NCBI GenBank assembly: GCA_015499995.1
Contig: JADNRV010000535.1
Span: forward strand, 1 to 25,927
Source of the DNA: Flammula alnicola
Lineage: Eukaryota > Basidiomycota > Agaricomycetes > Agaricales > Strophariaceae
DNA length: 25,927 bases
Direction: 5' to 3'
The translations under genes and the position numbers were made by a program. Below the pieces are notes generated by a model. That model saw nothing but the letters and a program-made list of their open reading frames with translations, ran no database searches and was not told the origin of the DNA. Shown here piece after piece: positions 1 through 8,075 of the stretch (positions are counted from its first letter, which is position 1; each line of letters starts with the position of its first letter).

Positions 1-909
1 CTGCTGCCCAACGAACCTAACGCGCAGTTCCTAGAAAAACAACTCCTTCCTGTGAAGCGGGTGGTTGAAGGACCAGTCTTCTCAAAGGAGCCTGTGCGTT
101 GCATTCCTTGATCCCCCAAGGCCAGTCGTGCTGAACCCGATGTCTCAGGGCAACCTCCGCAACCTCAACTCGCACAAATATTCTGGATTGGCCAACTCCA
201 AGGTGTGTTGTCCTTTATCATGCGGAGAACCTGGACTCGATTAATTTATATTCATTTCGCGATGTGATAGGTCATCAGCGTTGAGGACCAGGGTGGAAAC
301 ATCAAAGTCCACACACGCAAGGTCAAGGCCTCCCCCCATGCCGTCGCTTCTGCCTCTGCTACCGCCTCCATCCGCCCACGATCAGGCAGCCGTCGTGCCC
401 TCGGACTCGCCGCCGCACCTGCCAAGCGCGGATACAGACCCGACCTCCGCACTGTGAGTGGCCTTGTCTATTTGGCGACCTCTTTCTTGGATTTCTCTTT
501 GTTGTCATCATCTCCTATTTCCGTCGGAAGAACGCAATCTCGTTAGAACCCTCTGGAACTGCTGAAAAGTTATTGAAGGAAGGGCGTGGACATGTTTGCA
601 ATATAAACCCCGTTCATTGAAGTCGATCAAACTTCAATGGATATCTCGCCTTGTCGCTATCGGCCACCGTTCGTCGCTCAACGCGGATGTTCCGACTCGT
701 TGGCGATGACATTTCTTCTCATTTGTTCCGTTTCTATTTTTGCATATCTAGTCGTAGTCTCTTCAAACCTTGAAGTCTAGTACTAATGCCGTTGTCTTTG
801 TTAGGCCACCCTCGCTCGCGTTTCCGCTCTCCTTGCTGCTCAACGGGAACCCAAGCCTACACCAGCGAAGAAGCTCCGTGGCAAGAAGGCTCAGACTTTC
901 CTGGGTTGA
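1..909 (+). CDS. RPL28: 60S ribosomal protein eL28, 3' part (5' end outside window)
   Basis: Component of the large cytosolic ribosomal subunit. Visible exons are about 28 or 35-93, 149-202, 271-453 and 805-909, with GT-AG introns at 94-148, 203-270 and 454-804. Spliced codons give motifs typical of eL28: VKRVVEGPVFSKEP, GNLRNLNSHKYSGLANSK, the charged middle ending RGYRPDLRT, and the C-terminal ATLARVSALLAAQREPKP with a basic tail ending at TGA 907-909. Human eL28 has the matching KYRPDLRMAAIRRASAIL. Sequence before base 28 looks like the end of an intron (CTAAC branch point at 16-20), so the start codon lies upstream of the window. Oddity: the expected N-terminal KNNSFL (from base 35) is in a different frame from the following VKR. 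CTGTGAAG at 50-57 appears to lack one G relative to CTGGTGAAG. The third intron is 351 nt, several times longer than its neighbours. Confidence 0.9.
454..804 (+). other. Long third intron of eL28 with strong hairpins
   Basis: The intron runs from GTGAGT to TTAG. It contains a perfect 9-bp inverted repeat: CATTGAAGT at 615-623 and ACTTCAATG at 631-639, with a 7-nt loop. A second possible stem follows (TCGCC 646-650 with GGCGA 702-706, and GTCG 653-656 with CGAC 693-696), and ACA lies at 709-711, just 3' of it. Ribosomal-protein introns often host snoRNAs, and hairpin-hairpin-ACA is the order of the H/ACA class. However, I cannot find a good H box between the stems, and the 5' side of the second pocket is only 2 nt. 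No C/D box pair (RTGATGA plus CTGA in order) is visible on the host strand. A structured intronic RNA is possible but unproven. Confidence 0.3.
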
Positions 910-1187
910 TTCTGTTTTGTGCTTTCATTTCCTTTGCATCTCTGTACGCACATATGGTTCATGCACATGCAATATACATATGCAAAATCCATGGCCCATT
1001 CTCGTTCACCAGTATTCATTAATTCGTGGTGGGTTCAACTGACCCAGGAGACAAGGGTACATGAAAGCCTTGAGTGGCGATTGTTACAACTATTAATACA
1101 GAAACAAGGAAACGACAACAACAACGACTATTGTACACACGATATGAACAGAGGAAGAAAACCAGGCTGTCACAATACGAAGGTGTC

Positions 1188-1706
1188 TCAAACACCGAAT
1201 GCCTTCCCAGCAGGCTGAGCGATCCTTATGCCCACTCCATGACCTTTGTTTCCTCCGTGAACATCCCTAGTGGGCTGGGTCGTCTCAGCCTTCCAGTGCG
1301 CAGACTCCTGCACTTTCTTCTCGATTTTTTCTTTCTTTGGCGGGGCTTCCTCCTCGTTGTGGTGGTGGCCGTGGTGGGGAGGAGCGTCGCCAGTGGGCGG
1401 TGCAGGCCTCGGATAATCCGGAGCGGCAGCGTCATCGTCTTCCTTGTTCGCGCTTTGCGAGGTGTTTGACTCTCTGTCATGATGCAAACATATATGTTGG
1501 CGGTAGAGTTAGAAAGGATAAATTAGAAGAACGTACGCATGAGCCTGGGGCTTGTGCTTGGTAGACATGGAAAGGCGCCTGCCCCCGACTTTCACTGCAC
1601 GGTAGCCAGAGTTTTGGCGTCAATATACACATCTCATTCGCCGCTGTTCGAAGACAGGGGTAAACTCACGAGCGGGAGCATGCTGGACTGCGATTCCGTC
1701 TCCCAT
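1188..1706 (-). CDS. Small conserved-looking basic/acidic protein, 126 aa, weakly DAP1-like
   Basis: Three exons: 1670-1706, 1537-1594 and 1188-1473. The introns are canonical (GTGAGT...CAG; GTACGT...CTAAC...CAG). The total of 381 nt is exactly 127 codons including the stop. The protein begins MGDGIAVQHAPALKVGGRRL. It has an acidic and Pro/His-rich middle (EDDDAAAPDYPRP, HHGHHHNEEE), then a Lys-rich segment (PPKKEKIEKKVQ), and ends AQPAGKAFGV. There is no signal peptide or membrane segment, and it is probably intrinsically disordered. The N-terminal PALKVGGRRL faintly recalls PAVKAGGMRI of animal death-associated protein 1, and the C-terminal AQPAGK could be a second short motif. This is only a resemblance and I assign no function. 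The phase-consistent splicing and low-complexity but non-random composition make it a real gene. It is transcribed towards eL28, with 278 nt between the two stops. Confidence 0.72.
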
Positions 1707-1967
1707 GGTCGGGTTGTTCGAGCTAGAGAACTATTTGCTCTGTGTGGGTGGTGTAGTGCGCTTACAGTCAATGAAGCTGATGGTTATGGACGTCGAGTGT
1801 GAATGAAAGAGGGTCCGAGCACCGCGTTCTGGGCTAAATATGCGCGTTCTAGTTCGGCGGGCACGTGAAAGGTTCTCATGACCGACAAACGGCGCGCGCC
1901 ACAAAATTGCAAACAGATCCAGTTATGGTGTACATACATCGCTCCTGCAAGACTCTAAACCACTTTT
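1707..1967. promoter_or_regulatory. Upstream region of the 126-aa gene
   Basis: These 261 nt separate the start of the minus-strand 126-aa gene from the 3' end of the flavin-reductase relic. They must contain the promoter of the small gene. A GCGCGCGCC-like GC-rich patch lies near 1890-1900. No TATA box or repeated binding site stands out. Confidence 0.35.
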
Positions 1968-2830
1968 CAGGATTTCCCTTGGGGCTCTGAATTGTCCTTA
2001 GCGATGGCATCTCGTCCCCTTCTCCGTGACAATTGCCACCGCCTTTCGACCGCTATAATATCACATCTCTCAGAAGCGACCTCTCCTCTGCCTAGGAAGG
2101 GTTCCCTAGCCTTGGCTCCTGCGCCTGCCCCGAAGTAGTCCACAGCGGTATCGGTATACAAACCAGCCTACACGAGAGAGCGCCTACCACACCATGTAGA
2201 ACGGGTAACCCATCATCGCTCAGCGTGTATTTCACCCCTGCCGAGCGGGGTATAGATGTGAATGGCACTGGATAAAGGTCGCGTCGAGAGAACGTGATTG
2301 CTGTTGAGGCTTGGGGCTTGGGGTGCGGAGAGGATGTCGAGGAGGATGAGGGAGATGCAGAAGAAGATGGCGACGACAAGGTAGTGGCCATGCGCGAGGG
2401 TTTGACGTCAACGACGAAAGTGTTGCACCATGGTATTTGCTCCCATTTTGATGTTGGTCATTGGCCGTAGCATCTTCTGGATGTCGAGTTTGAGCTGTCG
2501 TCGTCCCACCTGTACTCGAACCCACACCCGCAGGCTCGCTGCTCGGCATAAACGACGTGACAACCGCCACAGGCTGCGCATTATCCCTCAACAGCACTCG
2601 CAAGTTATCCTCGTCTCCCTAACCACGTTCTCCGCCTTCTCTGTCATCTCCCACTCGGTTCTATGCCCATGATGCGGGTGGATACTGCCCGTGTGCACAA
2701 GCCTGCTGGATTCAACAAATTTGCAGCTCCTCTGTGCCCGGTTCCAGACAACCGCGATAGTGGCTAAGAGCATCTTCACGGTAAAAGTTCGCGAATGAAC
2801 GCAGACTTTTCAGGAGCGTCCTGCACTGCT
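1968..2830 (-). pseudogene. Flavin reductase-like (FMN-binding split barrel) gene, broken
   Basis: On the minus strand, 2603-2400 encodes LLRDNAQPVAVVTSFMP and, further on, YHGATLSSLTS. These are characteristic of fungal flavin-reductase-like FMN-binding proteins (Pfam Flavin_Reduct type). A second frame (2400-2160) then gives PSRMATTLSS, FSRRDLYPVPFTSIP and LSDDGLPVLHGVVGALSCRL. A third (2161-1968) gives FGAGAGAKAREPFLGRGEVASE. The family normally has about 18 residues between the HGATLSS..TS segment and PSRMATTL. Here they are missing and the frame changes, with no splice sites to explain it. A further 1-nt shift separates the upstream segment (WEMTEKAENVVRE, about 2650) from NLRVLLRDN. The N-terminal part (about 2600-2830) is repeated at 7060-7370. 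Frame breaks plus an internal deletion indicate a dead gene. It stands next to P450 genes, as flavin-dependent enzymes often do in secondary-metabolism regions. Confidence 0.75.
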
Positions 2831-2868
2831 TGCTTATGGTTGTACGGGACATGGAATGCTGCGCAGGG

Positions 2869-2885
2869 CCGGGAGTTACTCCCGG
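2869..2885. promoter_or_regulatory. 17-bp perfect palindrome CCGGGAGTTACTCCCGG
   Basis: Perfect inverted repeat with 8-bp arms around a single central T. It lies between the start of the minus-strand flavin-reductase relic and the plus-strand P450 relic. CGG and CCG half-sites in inverted orientation are the known binding pattern of fungal Zn2Cys6 regulators; here the spacing is CGG-N9-CCG. A divergent-promoter operator is an inference. It is not retained at the second flavin-reductase copy near 7370. Confidence 0.3.
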
Positions 2886-3019
2886 ACGAGGCATTCGACG
2901 TATCAGATAAACACAACTTGACCGCCAACTATGTTCGGGCCCCGTGTAGCTCACTCGTTTCCTTGTCTGCTTCTCGTTGGGGGGGCAGGATCCCTCTGAC
3001 ACATCGACGAACGGCGCAG

Positions 3020-3700
3020 TTCTGAATTATTTTTCATGGGAAAAACCTCCGTGACGTTGGCGATATTTTGGGTATGCTCCACGGCCAACACCTCCGTCGA
3101 TATTGACTCAAAAAAGGCATTGACGAAAGATGATGACGTTTTAATGGGCCGAATCGACAAAGGGAACGGTATTACGAGCATTCTAATTTTAGGTGCGCGT
3201 CTTTTTTTTTGGAACGCTACATCTACAGATTGACCAATTTGTTCAGTGAGTGCGAGACTACCAAGTACTGAGCACCTGGAAAACGATCGAACACTTCCAG
3301 TTATCTGCCAGTTAGCTATGGCAGGAAACGTACCCCATGTTTACTTGATCAAATAGTCAAGAAATTCATGTCCTCACAACACTGATGTCTTCCGTCGGCA
3401 TAGTGGCTTACAATTTCAATACTGAATTACGAGGACCGAAGCTGAGGGACAAAACCGACAAGGTGGCTACTGCGCATCTGCCAGGAATATACTCGCATCT
3501 GTAAGTCAAGACCTTGTACAGCGTGATAAGAGAATAAAGTTTTGTTGATTGTCTCTTAGCCTTTTTTTAGCCTGACCTTCATCGGCGGAATGCAAGCATC
3601 TTTCATGCAAAGGTATTAACATATAGGTCTCGATTTTATCGCCTTTATCATTGGGTTCGAATTTTCTCAGTTAGAAATCAGAAAACATCAGGCTGCGACA
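3020..3700 (+). pseudogene. Cytochrome P450 relic, haem cysteine lost
   Basis: Degenerate partial copy of the P450 at 4171-6805. Two blocks can be aligned by eye. About 3040-3195 encodes TSVDIDSKKALTKDDD followed by GNGITSIL, matching TSVEIFESKKKALSEGDE and GKDIMSIL of the intact gene (5530-5631). About 3395-3500 encodes IVAYNFNTELRGP and AHLPGIYSHL, matching IVGIMASNRNPELWGP and AHLPGIYSHL, with the same GTAAG donor after the last codon. Then LTFIGGMQAS (3570-3600) replaces the haem loop TFIGGSRACIG: both the arginine and the cysteine ligand are gone. GFEFSQLEI (3652-3680) matches GFKFSQLEM. The I-helix and ExxR exons are missing between the blocks. Without the thiolate ligand it cannot be a P450 enzyme. 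Confidence 0.8.
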
Positions 3701-4170
3701 TCCACACCTTCAAACGCCTCTCAGCCATATTAGGGACGTTCAAAGCGCAGGTCGCAGCACGCGTAGCCATTATGTAGGACTTTCAATTCTACATTATCAG
3801 CCTCTTGAAGCTTTTCTACCGCTCGGCACATAATTCCGGATTTCATCATCAACCTCAGTCATCATCCCACGTCAGATCCTGGCTTCTGACTTCTCTCCGC
3901 TATGCATTGTGCGCAGCGTTGATCATTATGTGTCTAGGCTTAATAATTCTCACTTGTGTACTCACGATTTCGGAATCTGCTGGATGTCTATCATAAATGT
4001 CTACACGGCCTCTTCCTGGGACCCAAGAGGCGAAGGCGATATATATACACCGTCATAGTAACGACTGATTCCAGAAGATACGAACATTCTCCCTTTGTCG
4101 TGCTTCTTGGAACATATATCTTGGACTTCCATCGAGTAACTTAACTATCCAGGCCTTCCTCTGGCCCACT
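3701..4170 (+). promoter_or_regulatory. Upstream region of the P450 gene
   Basis: 470 nt between the P450 relic and the ATG of the next P450. A TATA-like stretch, GATATATATACACC, lies at about 4039-4052, some 120-130 nt before the start codon. No convincing ORF and no match to the region upstream of the relic were seen. Confidence 0.35.
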
Positions 4171-6805
4171 ATGCTTGCCCTCGTCGTCGAAGTGCTCGCT
4201 CTATATGTGATATCATGGGTTCTGTGGAAAACATTCCGGCATCGTTTCAAATCAGCTCTCGATAACATACCTGGTCCTCCTGCAAAATCCTTCTGGACAG
4301 GTAAGTGGTCATATTTTTTCACTTTCGACTAGTAGCTATTTATCAAGCGTTTGCATAGGTGTCTTTCCCCAGGTTTTCAACAATAATGCATGGGAATTTC
4401 ATCAGGAAATGACCGAGAAGTGTAAGAGTCCTTATGTCGTTGAAATTCTACGGTGAATTCTGAAGATCTTCGCTAGATGGTAGCGTTATCAGGCTTAAAG
4501 GCCTTCTTGGCGTACGTTCATCATACCGTTCTGTAGCAGTTTAGAGTGTCTGACCTTGACATTTAGAAAAGCGACCTCTTCATGAATCATCTTTGACCCT
4601 AAGGCATTACACCATATATTCGTCAAGGTCAGGATACAGCTTGAAGTGATAGTGCATTTTCCATTTTGTCTCATCGTATCTCGTCCCAGGATCAACACAT
4701 ATTCGAAGAAGGCACACCATTTATCACGTACGTTGTCGTTTTATAGGATAATGCGGCCTATTAAATTATGTCTCAGATCGAATAGATTAGTGTTCGGTGA
4801 AGGGTTATTAGGAACTCTCGGTAAGTTGAACTATGTCGCTGCAGTCAATATTCCCAACAAAGGTCCCACCCACCTCCAGGAGAGCAGCATCGCAAGCAAA
4901 GAAAGATGCTCAACCCCGTTTTCTCGATCGCGCATATGCGAGACATGGGCACGTGCAGTCTATCTTCGATATCATTGAACCAGTACTGATCAGCACGTCT
5001 TTTTAGTTCCAACATTCTACAACATAACTTACAAGGTATGCCCTCAGATAGTACTTTGGGGTGATTTTCTCATTTAAATGTTAGCTTCGAGACGCGTTTT
5101 CCAGCAAGGTCAAGGATGGACCTCAAGAGGTCCGCATAGTATTTTCAGTAATATTTGGGTCAGAACGCTAACCTCACTCTGTCTCAGATCGAAGTTATGT
5201 CCTGGATGACCCGAACTGCCCTTGAGTTGATAGGTCAGAGCGGACTTGGGTACTCTTTCGACCCGTTGACGGAAGATGCTGTTCCTCACCCCTACAGTGA
5301 GGCCGCAAAGAACCTTGTGTTTGTGTCCCTATGTATGCTTGAAGTTGCTCACTGAATTAACATTAACTCCTTCGCAGGCCCACTGTATCCAAAATGAGAA
5401 TAGCATGGGCTCTTTTGCTGGTCCCACTCTCCAGGATTGGGCCTCCCAAGTTCCGGCGTTTCGTCGTCGATATTCTTCCGTGGAAGAACCTCCATGCTGT
5501 TAGGGACATTGTGGATGTACTCTATCATACTTCAGTCGAAATATTTGAGTCAAAGAAGAAGGCATTGTCTGAAGGCGACGAGGCTCTGGCCAACCAAATT
5601 GGACAGGGGAAGGATATCATGAGCATTCTCAGTATGCATTCACTCATTGTATTTCCAAAATTTTGTTCAACAACTAATACACATACTCAGTGAGAGCAAA
5701 CATGACCGCCTCAAAAGAAGAAAGCTTGACCCGAGACGAGTTATTAGGTCAAATGTCGTAAGGACCAATGCCCGCCTTCGTGATCATTAAATACTAACCC
5801 CCCAGTGTTAAGATCATTAATATTTGCTGCCATGGACACGACTTCCAGTGCCCTGGCACGTCTACTGTACCTCCTCGCCACCCATCAAGATGTACAGGAC
5901 AAGTTGCGCAAAGAAATCAGAGAGGCCAAGGAAGCGGAGGGGGGAGATTTATCTTACGACAAACTGGTTTCTTTGCAATATCTCGATGCGATTTGTCGAG
6001 AAACTCTTCGACTGTACGTCTGGTCATTTCCGTTTCCTGATTTCATCGATCGGATGGTGACCTTACTCCAGGCATTCGCCAGTTACCATGGCAAGGAGAA
6101 CGTATGTCACTACATCCGATTATCTTCCGCCCAGCGTTGATGACATACTTTCATTTGAATAGGACTCGACAGGATGTTGTGCTTCCTCTGTCCAACCCTA
6201 TCAAAGGATTGGATGGTCAAGAAATTCAGGAAATTTTCATTCCCAATGACACAAATATCATAGTCGGAATTATGGCTTCGAATCGCAACCCTGAATTATG
6301 GGGTCCAGATGTCCTCGAGTGGAAACCTGAGAGGTGGCTTGAACCTTTGCCGGAGACGGTGATTCGCGCTCACTTGCCAGGCATCTACTCTCATCTGTAA
6401 GCCGTTTCTTCCAAGACATCACATTATGGATTTCTCAATAGCTCGTAATGCGATCTAGCATGACTTTTATTGGCGGAAGCCGGGCCTGCATGTAAGTTCC
6501 TTTATGAGCAAAATATTCACTGTCTTGCAGGTGGTGACTCTAATTACTTCGTAGAGGATTCAAGTTTTCGCAGTTAGAAATGAGTACGTTCACCTCACAA
6601 ACCCTCTGAAAAAAACGCCGCGTCTCATGCATTGTTTCTAACCAAATCTTCAGAAGTCGTACTCTTGCTCTTGATTGAATCATTCCGATTCTCTCCCACC
6701 AAGCAGGAAATAGCTTGGCAAATGGCTGGAATTACAACGCCAATCGTAGTAGGCAACAAATCGGAGGTTCCTCAACTCCCCCTTCTTGTTGAGCGTGTGC
6801 CGTAG
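4171..6805 (+). CDS. Cytochrome P450 monooxygenase (18 exons, one frame break in exon 4)
   Basis: Haem-thiolate monooxygenase, expected in the ER membrane and supplied by P450 reductase; substrate unknown. Exons: 4171-4300, 4359-4421, 4477-4511, 4567-4627, 4690-4727, 4777-4820, 4880-4948, 5007-5035, 5085-5129, 5188-5318, 5378-5631, 5691-5757, 5813-6013, 6072-6101, 6163-6396, 6459-6491, 6555-6583, 6654-6805. N-terminal hydrophobic anchor (LALVVEVLALYVISWVLW), then the hinge IPGPPAKSFW. Helix C is EQHRKQRKML, the I-helix is FAAMDTTSSAL, ExxR is ETLR, the PERF-like motif is WKPERW, and the haem loop is FIGGSRACIG with the Cys ligand. All splice phases agree except exon 4. There KSDLFMN and FDPKALHHIFVK lie in different frames and an in-frame TGA (4594-4596) follows the acceptor; the coding total is 1 mod 3. 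Intron 7 (4949-5006) begins GCACGT, a GC-AG intron. About 547 aa if the frame were continuous. The fine family (CYP number) is not assigned. Confidence 0.9.
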
Positions 6806-7059
6806 TGGGAATACTCAGGGTCACGGTGCTAACTAGTATTGTGAAGGTTTCGAGAGAGGGCCTTGCCCTTGACCAATTGGCATTCGTGCAGGATTAAACG
6901 AGCCTCGAAGTTATGTTTTGAAAATACATTGACAAATGGCCTGCTTTGTTTTGAACAAGTCTAAATTTTCTCCGCTTTCCTCGTCAGTGATTCCCTGCCC
7001 ACGTCACCATCATCTGAGCGCCGTTCGTTCTCAGCTATTCAACTCATGATCATTTATTT

Positions 7060-7375
7060 TGGGATGCGCAATATCCCTCAACAACAAGGGAAAGTTGTCC
7101 TTCATCCAACCTTCATCCTCCTCTCCTCCTTAAGCGCCTTCTCCTCCGCCCGGTCCTCTTCCATCTCCCTTCCAGTTCTACGACCATGATGCGGGTGGGT
7201 GATGCCTGTGCGCACAAGCTTCCTGGATTCAACAAATTTGCAGCTCCTGTGTGCCCAGCTCGTGAGGACCGCGCGACACTGGTGTAGTGAATCTTCAAGC
7301 TTCACGGTGAACGCTCTGGACCGAGCGCAGAGTTCCTGCATTACTTGCTCAATACATGGTTCTGGACAGAGATTT
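7060..7375 (-). pseudogene. Truncated second copy of the flavin reductase-like gene (5' part)
   Basis: Plus-strand bases 7180-7345 closely match 2655-2790: both carry CATGATGCGGGTGG and TTCAACAAATTTGCAGCTCC. The minus strand encodes RSCKFVESRKLVRTG and PHHGRRTGREMEED, compared with RSCKFVESSRLVHTG and PHHGHRTEWEMTEK in the first copy. In another frame it gives DNFPLLLRDIAHP, the counterpart of NLRVLLRDNAQPV. Similarity stops at about 7060, inside that conserved segment. Nothing resembling the rest of the split barrel follows in 6806-7060. So this is a 5' fragment, out of frame, that cannot encode the enzyme. Confidence 0.65.
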
Positions 7376-7619
7376 ATTATTAATAGAGATCATATTGAAC
7401 AATATAACCCTGCGTTGAACTTCTGAGCGTCGCGTAGATGCAATCTCGGTAATTGAAGTGTGGCGCATTCCTTCCTTCAAGGCGACAACGCTTTCTTCGG
7501 CTCATCCCTAGCTCATCCCACATCACCTGTAAAACGTTCACGACTTCGTTAGCACGACTAAAATCAAATTACTGAGCGATTTCACAACCTCCGGCCGGTT
7601 CAAGTGTTTCTACGTTAGG

Positions 7620-7990
7620 CTCTACGCGCTTTAATTGACTCCTTGAGTGGCTCAACACGAGGCGGGCTTATCCAGGATTGCATCGAGGCTTGCGGTATAT
7701 TATCACGTCAGCACAAACCACCTCTTCCGCCAGTTACGGCGTTTAGATCCACACTTCATCAAGTACCCCGATAGGATGACCTTGGCGGGGTCTTTGTGGG
7801 GTGCCGAAGCTTTGGATGGTGAGAGCGCGAACGCAGCCCGGGTCGGCGATGTCGTAGGCGCATCGTAGAAAGCTCGGCCTGGTAAGCCTCTTCATCGACG
7901 ATTTCTCCTTCATGATTTCCCCCTCGCCGACCCCAAAGTTTTTCCAGCTCCCCTCGTAGAGGTGTTACAAGGTCTCATTCTCCCAAGTTA
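7620..7990 (-). pseudogene. PH-domain protein gene relic
   Basis: The minus strand encodes, reading leftward from about 7960, GELEKLWGRRGGNHEGE and then DEEAYQAEL. After a 1-nt frame change it gives YDAPTTSPTRAAFALSPSK and then DPAKVILSGYLMKCGSK followed by RRNWRKRWFVLT. The last piece is the start of a pleckstrin homology domain (GYLMK...NWRKRWFVL is the usual first and second strand pattern). A stop codon follows at once (about 7710), and the remaining PH strands cannot be recognised. With a frame break, a premature stop and no upstream or downstream exons, I treat it as a remnant of a longer PH-domain gene. PH domains bind phosphoinositides or proteins at membranes. The relic sits just downstream of ETF alpha on the same strand. 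Confidence 0.6.
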
Positions 7991-8075
7991 CCTTTAGAGT
8001 AGTTATGTAACTCCATACATTTGTGAATGAAAAGTGTTTGTGCAGGCTATACTACATGCTTGGATAGTATTGCAT

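Noticed and set aside
770..1042. Plus-strand ORF of 90 codons over the last eL28 exon
   Set aside because: It overlaps the eL28 exon 805-909 in another frame and runs into its 3' flank; low-complexity shadow.
2092..2391. Minus ORF starting MATTLSS taken as an independent small gene
   Set aside because: Its content (FSRRDLYPVPF, GLPVLHGVVGALSCRL) is the middle of the flavin-reductase relic; the Met is internal.
7647..7868. Plus-strand ORF of 73 codons
   Set aside because: It is the antisense shadow of the PH-domain relic, which has recognisable motifs on the minus strand.
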